NCBI RefSeq assembly: GCF_000196435.1
Contig: NC_010161.1
Span: forward strand, 2,555,062 to 2,619,061
Length of the DNA: 64,000 nucleotides
From: Bartonella tribocorum CIP 105476
Lineage (GTDB): Bacteria > Pseudomonadota > Alphaproteobacteria > Rhizobiales > Rhizobiaceae
Direction: 5' to 3'
Shown piece after piece: positions 15,011-24,896 of the stretch (position 1 is the first letter of the stretch; each line of letters starts with the position of its first letter). The translations under genes were made by a program, and so were the position numbers. The notes beneath the pieces are model-generated. The model was not told where the DNA came from and did no database searches. It worked only from the letters and a program-made list of their open reading frames with translations.

Positions 15011-15817
15011 ATGGGAAACATAGTGCTTATCCTTCGTTCTATTCTTTTTACGTTCGCTTTTTACACAACAACTTTCATACAAATGATTCTTTACGCTCCC
15101 GTTTATTTTTTAATGCCCCGCAAAAAGGCATGGATTGTCCCTAAGACATGGGCGCGCGTTACCCTCTTTTTGCAAAAATACATCGCGGGTACACGTTATA
15201 AAATTGAAGGATTAGAAAATCTCCCCAAAGGGGCCTATATCATTGCTCCAAAGCACCAATCTGCATGGGAAACTTTCAGCCTTGTTCCCTATTTTGATGA
15301 TCCCACTCTCATTTTAAAACGTGAATTGATGTGGATTCCCTTGTTTGGCTGGTATATGGCAAAAACACAAATTATCCCCATTAACCGCACAACGCCCATC
15401 AAAGCCTTAAAAACCGTTATACAAAAAGCAAAAGAGAAAGTAAAACAAGGCCGCCAAATCTTAATTTTTCCTGAAGGAACACGCCGACAACCCGGTCAAG
15501 AACCAGATTATAAATCAGGAATTGTTGCACTCTATAATGAATTAGGACTTCAAGTTGTCCCTATTGCACACAATGCGGGTTTATATTGGCCACGCAACAA
15601 TTTTCGCCGCTATCCCGGAACAATTCGTGTTCGTATTCTCCCTCCAATAGAAGCTGGTTTAAGCAAACGTGATTTTCTAGATCAACTGATCCAAAAAACG
15701 GAAGAAGCGTGTGATGAACTGCTTCTCTTAGCCGCTCAAGATCCTACCCCTCCTCCTATGCCACCACATGCTGCTCAGAAGCTTCAAAAACTAAAACATC
15801 ATGAAGCACAAACTTGA
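15011..15817 (+). CDS. plsC: 1-acyl-sn-glycerol-3-phosphate acyltransferase
   Basis: A 268-residue membrane-associated acyltransferase that converts lysophosphatidic acid to phosphatidic acid in phospholipid synthesis. An N-terminal hydrophobic region (about residues 5-35, with LFTFAFYTTTFIQMILYAPV) anchors it. Motif I reads KHQSAWETF (about 79-87), where Glu replaces the more common Asp of HX4D. FPEGTRRQPG (about 155-164) is the glycerophosphate-binding motif, and VVPIAHNAG follows as motif IV. Length is typical for alphaproteobacterial PlsC. Confidence 0.9.
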   Translation: MGNIVLILRSILFTFAFYTTTFIQMILYAPVYFLMPRKKAWIVPKTWARVTLFLQKYIAGTRYKIEGLENLPKGAYIIAPKHQSAWETFSLVPYFDDPTLILKRELMWIPLFGWYMAKTQIIPINRTTPIKALKTVIQKAKEKVKQGRQILIFPEGTRRQPGQEPDYKSGIVALYNELGLQVVPIAHNAGLYWPRNNFRRYPGTIRVRILPPIEAGLSKRDFLDQLIQKTEEACDELLLLAAQDPTPPPMPPHAAQKLQKLKHHEAQT

Positions 15818-15994
15818 TTGATAAAAAATATCACTTTGTATATTAAATGAAGCCTATGAAACAGAAATATAAGGAAAATATTTCAAATTTTCTCATTCAA
15901 AATTATAAAACACATAGATGTTATAAAAAATGATCAATGTATGATTTTTTTTTGAGAAAGAATTCTTACTCCCTTTAAAATCATTTAAATAACA

Positions 15995-16280
15995 TACAGT
16001 ATGTTGATTTATAAGGATATTTCAGTTTTATTCAACTTGAATGAGAACTCTGAATATCGTGAGATTTTCTCATCTAGAATTTGTTCCATGTTGAATCAAT
16101 CAAAACCTTTTTCTCACACGTTACAAGCGAAAAGAGCTGTACAGATAAAACCCATAAAAGAAAGACACGCCTCTTATCAACCGTCTCAAGTGCCAAAGGC
16201 TAGTCAGCACCATTGGAGGCTAGAAAAGTGTGTGATACTGGCTTACTCCTTCACAAGTACAACATTGATAGCGAATAATG
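15995..16280 (+). pseudogene. Decayed integrase 5' remnant with its leader (copy 1)
   Basis: The leader segment starts near GTTGATTTATAAGGATAT and runs through ACTTGAATGAGAACTCTGAA and TTGAATCAATCAAAACC. It is followed by a decayed start of a tyrosine-recombinase gene, recognisable as AAGTGCCAAAGGCTAGTCAG, which aligns with AAGTGCCAAAGGCTGTCGCA of the best copy at 18933-19460. No frame is intact. Much of 15818-17441 is explained by this and the opposite-strand copy. Between them, 16281-16794 shows nothing supportable. Confidence 0.5.
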
Positions 16281-16794
16281 AATGATAAGCGCCAACATCT
16301 TTCTTCATATAAAGATTATAGCTCTTACGAGCGATATCTTAAAAGAGATATGAAAACTGCTAGATATTTCTTTAAAACAAGCACGTAAATGAACAATGCA
16401 ACAGTATTTTATTTTGAATAAGTTCTATCTTGTATAAGAAACGTGCGCCCCCGTTAAAGAAAGTTCATAAATGAGCTACAGAACTCTATATTTATTCACA
16501 AATAGTGTTAAAAATGCTCACGACAGGGTGAAATGAAGAGAAAAACAAACAACTTCTTTAAAGAAAAGACATCAATCAACAATATAATGGCGTACTGTTA
16601 TTAATATATAATACATTAATTTATAATAATTTTTAGTATTTAATTATAACATCCAATATAGTAGAATTACTCTTTTCTTATATTGAGTTAATTATCTGCG
16701 GTTGCAAATGAAATTAATGTGTAGGCAAGAATTATTAAAGCAAAATATATAAACACCTCTCATAGCCCCTCTCAATATAAGGGTTATTTTAAAG

Positions 16795-17135
16795 AGGCAT
16801 CTTTTATAACACCCCAACCCATTTCACACCATTGACTATGAATGGTATAATGGTAAATCTGTTGAGCATCCCCATTTTTACGCTTGTGAAGCTGCAAGCT
16901 GCGCCATTACCCCCTCCTTTACCAATCCCCAAATTGCGATAGCTCTTGGTACTTAAGACGATTCATAAAAAGTTTTATTGTACAGTTTTTATTCACGTAG
17001 ACTTCCTCGCTTGTAACGTACAAGCAGATCGTTTTAATCGCCTCAATCTTGAACAGATTTAGAACGAAAGAAGCTGACGATATTCAAGAGTCTTATTAAA
17101 CATGTAAAACCATAAACTATCATTATAAACAAAAT
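16795..17135 (-). pseudogene. Decayed integrase 5' remnant with its leader (copy 2, minus strand)
   Basis: Read on the minus strand, this stretch encodes LHKRKNGDAQQIYHYTIH followed by SQWCEMGWGVIKDAS. This matches the N-terminal arm-binding domain of phage integrases and the better copy at 18933-19460 (LHKRKDGGAQWIYRYTLH). The preceding leader contains the reverse complement of the TTGATTTATAATGATA motif near 17115. The frame has no valid start and is interrupted. From 17136 to 17441 only the probable promoter region of the next gene remains. Confidence 0.55.
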
Positions 17136-17441
17136 ATATTAAGTAATAGAATAACAGAAAAAATGTATGATGAAACGGGCTTTTTTCTTTCTGAAAAATA
17201 ACAATATCTTCAAAAAATTAAATCTTGTATAATCTTTATTATTTAAAAATTATTTTTTGAAATACTTAAGCCATCAAACCAAATTCGAGGGGAAACTGAA
17301 GATGAGTGTTGGTTTTCATTCCAGAGACATAACGCAATACAATAATTAACTATCTGTCCTTTCTATCCTAGAATTAAAAGCTTTGTATTCTACATTAAAA
17401 CAATTCTAAATAATGAATAAGAAGGAACTGAATTTAAACTC

Positions 17442-18533
17442 ATGCAACGTCTCTTTTATAATTTATTTTTTTCTTTCATCTTGAGTTTGTCGAGCACTTT
17501 TTCTTTAGCACAACCCTTTATTTCTGTTGATGTTACAACGGAACATATCTTAAAACATAATCAGGCTTTTGAGCGTTGGTATCCAGCTTCCTTAACAAAA
17601 TTAATGACCGCTTATGTTATTTTTCGCGCTATGAGCCGAGGGGAAATTTCACCCAACAAACCGATCACCATCAGCGAATATGCTGCAAAAGCTCCCTCGT
17701 ATCGTTCAGGCTATAAGGCTGGTTCTGTCCTCACACTTGATACAGCCTTAAGTATCACCATGGTTAAATCGACCAATGATTTGGCCATTGCCATGAGTGA
17801 AGCCATTGCTGGTTCACAAAAAGATTTTGTACGCAAAATGAATAGCGAAGCTAAACGTTTAGGCATGTTTGGTACCCATTTTGCAAACGCAAGTGGTTTA
17901 CCAGACCCCCAAAACTATTCCACCGCACGCGATATTGCTCTTTTAGCTGTCCAAATACGTCGTGAATTTCCACAATATGCTCATTATTTTTCTATTCCAG
18001 CCATTGATTTTGGTAATAACCGAAAAATCCAGCATAACTCAAACAACCTCATTGGTCGTTTTTATGGAATAGACGGTATGAAAACAGGCTTTATTTGCGC
18101 CTCTGGTTTTAATCTTGTTGCCTCAGCTACTCGCAATAAACGTACAATTATTGCCGTTATTTTAGGCGCGAACAACGTAAGTGAAAGAGAAGAAAAAGCG
18201 GCACAACTTCTTGAAATAGGATTTCTGCATCAAGGAAGCCCCCAATTAACACTCGCAACATTAAAGCCTTATGGAAGCAACATAACACAAGCCAATAATA
18301 TGAGACAACAAACATGCACGCCCGAAGCCATAAAAATGCATGCCAATTCTTATGATGATCAAGGAAATATTATTCTCACCTCACCTTTTATCACTGCATC
18401 ACCTTCTTTTTATCATCCTTTAGTCGTACATCTTATTCGTACGCCACAAATGCCTAAAATAACAGTAAAACCACTAAAAAAACCCCGTAGTCTATCTAAA
18501 AAAAGTGCAAACTATTCTATAAAAAAGCCGTAA
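17442..18533 (+). CDS. D-alanyl-D-alanine carboxypeptidase (peptidase S11, PBP5/6 type)
   Basis: A 363-residue exported low-molecular-weight penicillin-binding protein. A signal peptide (about residues 1-23, LFFSFILSLSSTFSLA then QPF) precedes the peptidase. The three active-site motifs are present: SLTK with the nucleophile Ser near residue 46, STN near residue 110, and KTG (DGMKTGFICASG) near residue 213. The family trims the terminal D-Ala from peptidoglycan pentapeptides in the periplasm. After the catalytic domain lies a Lys/Pro-rich tail (KPLKKPRSLSKK) but no clear amphipathic anchor. AAGAAGGAA 13-22 bases upstream provides the ribosome site. It stands alone between decayed elements. 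Confidence 0.9.
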   Translation: MQRLFYNLFFSFILSLSSTFSLAQPFISVDVTTEHILKHNQAFERWYPASLTKLMTAYVIFRAMSRGEISPNKPITISEYAAKAPSYRSGYKAGSVLTLDTALSITMVKSTNDLAIAMSEAIAGSQKDFVRKMNSEAKRLGMFGTHFANASGLPDPQNYSTARDIALLAVQIRREFPQYAHYFSIPAIDFGNNRKIQHNSNNLIGRFYGIDGMKTGFICASGFNLVASATRNKRTIIAVILGANNVSEREEKAAQLLEIGFLHQGSPQLTLATLKPYGSNITQANNMRQQTCTPEAIKMHANSYDDQGNIILTSPFITASPSFYHPLVVHLIRTPQMPKITVKPLKKPRSLSKKSANYSIKKP

Positions 18534-18544
18534 GCCATAATCTA

Positions 18545-18905
18545 TAAATTAATTATAATACATTGATTTGTAATGGATAATTTTGCATCTTATGTCAGAA
18601 GCACAAATATCGTACGGTTTTCTCATTTTAAATCTGTATCTGTCGAAGCAATTAAAATCAGTCTCTTGCACATCACGAGGCGGATGAGCATAGCAATAAA
18701 ATAATCAAAGCAGGGAATTAAAATTCCTCCTATAAGGCCTTTCAAATACCCAGCATTATCATAACATTGGCACTGAAAAAGTGTATGATTTGCCTACACT
18801 TACCTTTATAAGCGTAAAAATGGTGATAAAATCGATTTCATAGGGTATTGAACTGTATATCTCTCACGGGCACCATTGTAAATGGTGTTGAACGCCGTAA
18901 GATAA
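18545..18905 (+). pseudogene. Decayed integrase 5' remnant with its leader (copy 3)
   Basis: The leader starts at ACATTGATTTGTAATGGATA and contains GAAGCAATTAAAATCAGTCT. The coding part survives only as scattered fragments, for example TTATAAGCGTAAAAATGGTG corresponding to 'HKRKNG' of better copies. It immediately precedes copy 4 in the same orientation, so the element was duplicated in tandem or inserted twice. No frame is intact. Confidence 0.45.
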
Positions 18906-18932
18906 TTTTCTTAAAAACACTAACACATTGAT

Positions 18933-19460
18933 TTATAATGATAAATTATTCTTTTTCAACTTGAATCATAATCCCGAATATACTAGGATTTTCTCATTTT
19001 AAATCGTCTCATATTGAATCAATTAAAATCACTTGCTTGCACATCATAAGCGGGATGAGTCTGTGAATAAAATTTGTACAAAAAAGGACTAAAAATGGCT
19101 CTTATGAACGCTCTCAAGTGCCAAAGGCTGTCGCAACATTGGGGGCAGGCAAATAGTGTGATGGTGTCGGCTTACTTCTCCATAAGCGTAAAGATGGAGG
19201 TGCTCAATGGATTTATCGCTATACCCTTCACAGACGCCGACGTGAAATAGTCTTGGATGCCTTAAGACATATCTTTTTTAAAAAAGCCCGTGGATATGCA
19301 ACTAGGTGGCATTCTGTTTTACATGAGGGTTGTTGATCCCATTAAAGAACGCAATAGCCAAGCGTGTGAGGCAATGCGTCATCTTCACTATTTAAAAGAC
19401 ATTGCTTTAAATGCTTTTGAGAGTCATAAAGCAGAACTTAAAGAATGATGCTAAAGATAA
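18933..19460 (+). pseudogene. Tyrosine-recombinase (phage integrase) pseudogene, best-preserved copy (copy 4)
   Basis: After a leader with TTGATTTATAATGATAAA, the reading frame from about 19120 gives PKAVATLGAGK, a stop where GKYSDG is expected, then GVGLLLHKRKDGGAQWIYRY, RRRREIVLDALRHIF and GYATRWHSVLHEG. After another shift it gives VDPIKERNSQACEAMRHL and YLKDIALNAFESHKAELKE. This is the arm-binding and core-binding part of a DUF4102-type integrase. At least one stop and one frameshift break it, and the catalytic half is missing. It ends about 35 bases before the CobW-type gene. Confidence 0.72.
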
Positions 19461-19496
19461 GCGTTTATTTTTACCCTTAAAACAAAACCACAGTTG

Positions 19497-20567
19497 ATGA
19501 TCAAAATGAAAATAAAACGCATTCCTCTCACACTTATTACTGGTTTTTTAGGCTCTGGCAAAACAACTTTGCTCAACCGGATGCTACAAGACCCTCTCTT
19601 AACGGAGTGTGCTGTTGTCATCAATGAATTTGGTGAAATCAGTATTGACCACCTTCTGGTTGAAAAGGCAACAGAAGGAATTATTGAGCTTGCCAATGGC
19701 TGTTTATGCTGTAATTTACGCAGTGATCTCATTGATACATTAATTGATTTAATCAATCGCGTCCAAACACGACAGATCAAACAACTCAATCACATTATCA
19801 TTGAAACAACAGGGATAGCTGATCCCGCCCCTATTTTACAAATACTTTTAAGTCACCCGTTGTTTATTCAAACATTGTCCATAAATGCTGTTCTCGCAAC
19901 ATTTGATACATTAAGCACACTTTCCATATGTGAGCGCTATCCTGAAATATATAAACAATTAATCTTTGCTGATAAAATTATTCTCACCAAAACAGATCTT
20001 ATGGCTCCACAAACACTTTCAGATAAGTTCCTTAACACACTTAAAAGAATGAATCCTACAGCACAAATCATTGATGCCCATTCTGAAGATTTCTGCTCAA
20101 ATTTATTAATAAATCGCACATTATGGGATGAAAAAGGAGAAAATACACACCTTAAACAAAATCTTACGACAGCTCCACATGATCATCACCCCCATAAAAC
20201 CATTCGTACCTTTTCACTAGAATGTGAGAACCTTGTTGATTACGCTACAATTGAAGCTTTTTTAGATCTCCTACAAGAGCGTTATGGTACAAAATTACTC
20301 CGTATTAAAGCGATTATCGCCTTGCGTGATGATCCTTATCGTCCCCTTATATTACACGGTGTACAAAAATTTTTCCACCCACCCATAAGACTACCAACAT
20401 GGCCAAAAGGAATAAAACAAACACGTTTTGTCATCATTGCCGATGGTGTTGAAAAAGAAGCAATACAAAAACTTCTCAATGCTTTTTTTAATAAACCGGC
20501 AATAGATACCGCAGACAAAACAGCTCTCTTGGAAAACCCTCTCATCATTCCAGGAATAAAGTTTTAA
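19497..20567 (+). CDS. CobW/YjiA-type GTP-binding metallochaperone
   Basis: A 356-residue G3E-family P-loop GTPase. GFLGSGKTTLLNRML is Walker A (about residues 16-30). NEFGEISIDHLL is followed by the metal-binding NGCLCCNLR (CxCC motif, about 68-76), ETTGIADP is the Walker B region, and TKTDL is the guanine-specificity motif. The C-terminal CobW_C domain begins around residue 235 (IRTFSLECENLVDY). Relatives deliver zinc, cobalt or nickel to metalloenzymes or respond to metal shortage; the metal cannot be named here. No cobalamin genes are adjacent. ATG 19497 is chosen over a TTG one codon earlier. An integrase pseudogene ends just upstream. Confidence 0.85.
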   Translation: MIKMKIKRIPLTLITGFLGSGKTTLLNRMLQDPLLTECAVVINEFGEISIDHLLVEKATEGIIELANGCLCCNLRSDLIDTLIDLINRVQTRQIKQLNHIIIETTGIADPAPILQILLSHPLFIQTLSINAVLATFDTLSTLSICERYPEIYKQLIFADKIILTKTDLMAPQTLSDKFLNTLKRMNPTAQIIDAHSEDFCSNLLINRTLWDEKGENTHLKQNLTTAPHDHHPHKTIRTFSLECENLVDYATIEAFLDLLQERYGTKLLRIKAIIALRDDPYRPLILHGVQKFFHPPIRLPTWPKGIKQTRFVIIADGVEKEAIQKLLNAFFNKPAIDTADKTALLENPLIIPGIKF

Positions 20568-20589
20568 TTCTCCCCTTCAATGGGTATAA

Positions 20590-20885
20590 AGTGAAACCCA
20601 TTGAACCATGCCTTCTTTATGCTTTTTAAGAAGCAAAACAGCTCTCCACCATAAACTTTCCCAGCCCCCAATGTTGTGGTAGCTTTTGAAACTTAAGACG
20701 ATTTATTAGAGGCATTTTTATTGTACAGTTTTATCCATGCGGCACTTTTCATTTGTAATATGCAAGCGAATGATCTTAATTGATTCAAGGTAGAAAAAAC
20801 TTTGGAATAAAAGAAGCTTACGGTATTCAGAGTTCTCATTCAAAATGAATAATGATATATTATTATAAATCAATATGTTATTAAT
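20590..20885 (-). pseudogene. Decayed integrase 5' remnant with its leader (copy 5, minus strand)
   Basis: On the minus strand it reads LLKKHKEGMVQWVSLYTH, the decayed equivalent of LLHKRKDGGAQWIYRYTLH in copy 4. It is preceded by a leader carrying the complement of AATATGTTATTAATTTA and a TTGATTTATAATAATATA motif near 20860-20880. The frame is interrupted and has no start. It begins about 20 bases after the CobW-type gene, so that gene is flanked by remnants pointing towards it from both sides. Confidence 0.5.
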
Positions 20886-21249
20886 TTATAAAAACCTTTC
20901 ATAAACATTACGCTTCAAATTTATTCATAAATAACACATAGATCAAAAAGAGAAATACACATTTTAAAAAATGCCTTACGCCTTATACTCAATCATGACC
21001 CCATAAAATCATTCGTATCTTTTCACTGGATGGCAAAATTCCCATAAACGACACCACAATTAAAGCTTTTTAAAACGCCAACAAAACCTTATGCAAAATT
21101 ATTACATATTAAAACAATCCAGCGCTAACATATTAACCTTACTTGTAAAATAGCCTCCCTCACAAAAAATAAGACGTCATTGTATCGCAAATTTATGCAT
21201 TTGTTTTTAAAGAGATACTTTACACTTCTCCAACCCCACTTCAAAACAC

Positions 21250-21565
21250 GCCCCATGAATGATATAAGGTAAAATCTTCCCGTGAAATGTATAAAACCTA
21301 TTCAACATTTTTACTCTATAAATATATAAGCTAGAAGCATCGAACTCTTACAAGTTGAAAATAATTTGGAAGCTCTTAGCATTTTAGAGCACCCATAAGA
21401 ATTACTTTCTTTCTTTAAGAGTTTTATTCACATAGCAATCCAATTTATGGCGCGCAAAAATGATTTTATTGATTCATCATAAACAGATTTTAATATAAAA
21501 GGACTTTATGATATTCCAGTTCTTATTCAAACCGAAAAAATGATAAGTTATTGTTATAAATCAAA
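21250..21565 (-). pseudogene. Strongly decayed copy of the integrase-remnant element (copy 6, minus strand)
   Basis: The leader is recognisable on the minus strand (TTGATTTATAACAATAACTT near 21543-21565, and a match to TTGAATAAGAACTGGAATAT). The coding part survives only as short matches around 21300-21370. The remainder of 20568-22131 is AT-rich. A possible second divergent trace lies at 20940-21120, repeating CATTCGTATCTTTTCACTGG from inside the CobW-type gene. From 21566 to 22131 nothing supportable was seen. Confidence 0.35.
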
Positions 21566-22131
21566 TTATTATTATAAAAATTCTTAATACCCACCTATCT
21601 GTAATCAGATTGTTTTCTCTCGACATACGCTTCATCTGCAGACCACTTCATATGATTCATTTCACAACCCTGTTGTGATAAATTCTTGGTTTTAAAGTAT
21701 TTCGCTCAACTTTATTTCTCCAGCAGATTAAAACAAAACCTTCCTAAATTTAGGCAAAAAACTAAAATCAGACAAAGGCAGTATCATATTTTACATGTCA
21801 GAATGTATCTTATAAATCACACCATAAGACAACATTTGTCAGCATGAAATAATTAAAATCCTTTGAAATTAAAAAGAGAGGTGCATTTATACTCTTCACT
21901 AAAAAACAAAGATTGTCATCCATACCAATCTGCAAAACAATATAACTTCTCTGAGCAAGCCTCTCTTGGCTTCCCTCACCTCATCTGATTTACTTACATA
22001 AGACTCTATAAAAAACCCTGTGCTTTAAAATATGACTATTCACTTCAAACACTTCATGCGTAAAGTTTTTCCATTCCTGTATCACCATAGTAAACAATAG
22101 TATTTTACGGTGTAGCAGAATAAAATAAAAC

Positions 22132-22881
22132 TCACTGCATTAAAGAAATTGAAGTTTTATCAATACCGCGATTAAAAATGTAACGTTTTCCATAAACTTC
22201 AACAATCGGAGGTTGACGATTTTCTTCAAAAAAATCATATCCTTTCTTAAGCATAACCCAAAATGGATAATGGGGATCATTGCCATGACGTAACATATTA
22301 TCCTCGGTCATGCGGAAAGGAAAAGCCTGCAACTGAAATGCTCTTTGTCCTCCTTTAAAAGCATCCCGTGCAAACGCATAAATTTGAGCCATATTTTTAT
22401 CACTCATAGAATAACAACCAGCGGAAAAGCAAGAACCGTGCACCATAAGATTGCTTCCTGTACGACCATTTTCCTGATCATAAAGGTTAGGATATCCTAT
22501 ATTAAAAGAAAGATAATATTTTGAATAAGGATTCATTTGATTTGCGGTAATCGTATAAAAACCTTCCGGTGTTTGAAGATCCCCCTCTTTATATTTAGGT
22601 CCAAGTTTACCAGACCATTTGCAAATGCCATAGCGAGCAACCAAGATAAAAGGACCTGAACGAGATTGCTTCCAAACTTCGGCAACGTTTTCTTCTTTGA
22701 AAAATCGCATCACAATTGGTGCATAGGGATCAATATCGTACAAAGCCATTCTATTCTGGATTTCTTGCGGAAGAGGCTGCTCAACTTTAGCACGTATAGA
22801 AGCGGGTAATCTTCCTTCACAAGCCGTCAATATTCCTATTACAAACAACACACACACAGAAAGGAAGCTGTTAAATGTCAT
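22132..22881 (-). CDS. L,D-transpeptidase of the YkuD/YafK family, lipoprotein
   Basis: A 249-residue probable lipoprotein: the signal MTFNSFLSVCVLFVIGILTAC ends in a lipobox LTAC, with Cys at about residue 21. The catalytic YkuD domain of YafK type follows, with GDLQTPEGFYTI (about 120-131) and the active-site block VHGSCFSAGCYSMSD (about 167-181), in which His and the second Cys are the expected catalytic residues. The family cross-links or edits peptidoglycan or its attached proteins. The ATG at 22881 is chosen because GGAG lies 9 bases upstream. It stands 42 bases downstream of accA on the same strand. Confidence 0.85.
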   Translation of the reverse strand: MTFNSFLSVCVLFVIGILTACEGRLPASIRAKVEQPLPQEIQNRMALYDIDPYAPIVMRFFKEENVAEVWKQSRSGPFILVARYGICKWSGKLGPKYKEGDLQTPEGFYTITANQMNPYSKYYLSFNIGYPNLYDQENGRTGSNLMVHGSCFSAGCYSMSDKNMAQIYAFARDAFKGGQRAFQLQAFPFRMTEDNMLRHGNDPHYPFWVMLKKGYDFFEENRQPPIVEVYGKRYIFNRGIDKTSISLMQ

Positions 22882-22922
22882 CGCAAAAAACTCCAATCCA
22901 ACACCCCCTCACAAAAAATGAT

Positions 22923-23879
22923 TTATGCTAATGAGCGACCGATTTGAAGGTATTTTTCCCTTCGCTCTTGTTTAAGAACTTCACCATCTTTTCCCACCAT
23001 AGCTTTTAAAGCTTCTGAAATAATCTCACCCGTTGCATCAATGGCAATCTCTTTACCACGATGCGCTCCTCCTAAAGGCTCTGAAATAATGCCATCAATA
23101 ATCTTTAAGCGATACAAATCTTGAGCGGTAATACGCATATTCATTGCAGCATCTTTTGCACGGGCTGGATCACGCCATAAAATAGAAGCTGCTCCTTCTG
23201 GAGAAATAACAGAGTAAATCGCATGTTCCAACATATAAACTTTATTGGCAGCCGCAATTGCTATCGCCCCCCCAGAACCGCCTTCTCCAATAACAACGGA
23301 TACAACAGGAACCTTTAAGCGCAAAGTTGCAGCCGTTGATTGAGCAATTGCTTCCGCTTGCCCACGTTCTTCAGCGCTTACTCCAGGATAAGCACCCGCT
23401 GTATCAATAAAAGTGAGGAGTGGCAAACCAAAGCGGTCAGCCATTTCCATAATACGGACAGCTTTACGATATCCTTCTGGACGTGCAGAACCAAAATTAT
23501 AGCGCAAACGGGTTTGCGTATCGTGACCTTTCTCTTGACCAATGTAAGCAACGGCCTCCCCTTTAAAGCGAGCAAAACCAGCTTGAATAGCTTCATCTTC
23601 AGCAAATTTTCGATCTCCTGCCAAAGGTGTAACATCACTCAATAAGCGTTTAGAATAATCCATAAAATGCGGACGATCAGGATGACGAGCGACTTGTGTT
23701 TTCTGCCACGGTGTCAATTTTTTATAAATATCGTTCAATGCCGTCTGGGAACGTTTTTCAAGACGCGCAATCTCGTCGCTCATATCAAGACTGCCTTTTT
23801 CCTGAAAAATTTTTTTTAATTCAAGAATTTTCCCATCAAGATCAGCAACTGGTTTTTCAAAATCAAGATAATTATACAT
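22923..23879 (-). CDS. accA: Acetyl-CoA carboxylase carboxyltransferase subunit alpha
   Basis: A 318-residue full-length AccA, which with AccD transfers the carboxyl group from carboxybiotin to acetyl-CoA to give malonyl-CoA for fatty-acid synthesis. The N-terminus YLDFEKPVADLDGKILELK is typical. The crotonase-fold core has RHPDRPHFMDY (about 62-72), TFIDTAGAYPGVSAEERGQA (about 158-177) and GEGGSGGAIAIAAANKVYML (about 200-219), with ISPEGAASILWRD near 228. Located downstream of xerD on the same strand with a 78-base gap, a common alphaproteobacterial pair. Confidence 0.96.
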   Translation of the reverse strand: MYNYLDFEKPVADLDGKILELKKIFQEKGSLDMSDEIARLEKRSQTALNDIYKKLTPWQKTQVARHPDRPHFMDYSKRLLSDVTPLAGDRKFAEDEAIQAGFARFKGEAVAYIGQEKGHDTQTRLRYNFGSARPEGYRKAVRIMEMADRFGLPLLTFIDTAGAYPGVSAEERGQAEAIAQSTAATLRLKVPVVSVVIGEGGSGGAIAIAAANKVYMLEHAIYSVISPEGAASILWRDPARAKDAAMNMRITAQDLYRLKIIDGIISEPLGGAHRGKEIAIDATGEIISEALKAMVGKDGEVLKQERREKYLQIGRSLA

Positions 23880-23957
23880 TTATACCAACTCATTCAGTGT
23901 CACTTATACACTTATAATTTTCTTTATAAAGTCTTTTTCCAAAACATCACCTTTTCT

Positions 23958-24896
23958 TTAACGAGCCTTTTGCGTATCGGCAAGGGGATGATGCTCATTG
24001 ACCAAACGATAAAGCCCCTCTTCCAACACATGGGTATAAATCTGAGTGGTAGAAATATCAGAATGACCTAACAAATGTTGAACGGCACGCAAATCAGCAC
24101 CATTTTGCAAAAGATGGCTAGCAAAAGCATGGCGCAACACATGGGGAGAAAAGCTTTCACTTGTTATTCCAGCCCTTTTAGCCAGATTTTTCAATTCCCG
24201 TGCCACAACTTGACGCGCAATATACCCTGTTTCTGAATGCGCCGGAAAAAGATAAAGACTTTTCGCATCTTTTCCTTGATCACGCAAATCCAACCACTGC
24301 AAAAGAACTTGATAGGCTTTTTTTGATAACAACACCATTCGTTCTTTTTTTCCCTTACCGCGAACCAAAAGACTGTATTCTTTCCCTCGAACAGCCTGCA
24401 CAGGCAGACTCACCAACTCACTAATGCGTAAACCTGTTGCATAAAGCATTTCGCTCAATAGCTGAAGACGCAATGCGCGCAAATAATCCTTAGATCCATA
24501 ATCTGCTTGATTAACTTCCAACTGCGCCAAATCAAGAAATTTTATCACCACATCTTCACTGATAATTTTGGGCAAAGGACGCCCTTGACGAGGAGCATCA
24601 ATATCATGGGAAGGATCATCTGCTCTTAATCCTTCTGCGTAAAGAAACTGATAAAACTGACGCAACGTCGATAAACGGCGCGCTTGTGACGTTGCAGCAA
24701 AACCAAATGTATGCATGAGCGACAAAAGACCAATGAGATCCTCCTTTTGTGCAGAAAAAAGTGAAACCGAATGCGAAGACAATTCGTCTTGCGCCCACTG
24801 TAAATCATGCTGATAAGCTGCAAGTGTATGGGCAGAAGCGCCTCTCTCAGCACTCATCATTTCAAGAAAACGCTCTATCACAATATTACTTTTCAT
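23958..24896 (-). CDS. xerD: Site-specific tyrosine recombinase XerD
   Basis: A 312-residue tyrosine recombinase that, with XerC, resolves chromosome dimers at dif during division. The SAM-like N-terminal DNA-binding domain covers about residues 1-95. Catalytic residues are visible: Arg in ATGLRISELVSLP (about 157), Lys in RGKGKKERMVLL (about 180), HxxR in HVLRHAFASH (about 253-256), His in LGHSDISTTQ (about 279) and the Tyr nucleophile in IYTHV (about 288). It is full length, unlike the integrase remnants elsewhere in the window. Its ATG overlaps by 4 bases (ATGA) the stop of a small membrane-protein gene, suggesting translational coupling. Confidence 0.94.
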   Translation of the reverse strand: MKSNIVIERFLEMMSAERGASAHTLAAYQHDLQWAQDELSSHSVSLFSAQKEDLIGLLSLMHTFGFAATSQARRLSTLRQFYQFLYAEGLRADDPSHDIDAPRQGRPLPKIISEDVVIKFLDLAQLEVNQADYGSKDYLRALRLQLLSEMLYATGLRISELVSLPVQAVRGKEYSLLVRGKGKKERMVLLSKKAYQVLLQWLDLRDQGKDAKSLYLFPAHSETGYIARQVVARELKNLAKRAGITSESFSPHVLRHAFASHLLQNGADLRAVQHLLGHSDISTTQIYTHVLEEGLYRLVNEHHPLADTQKAR

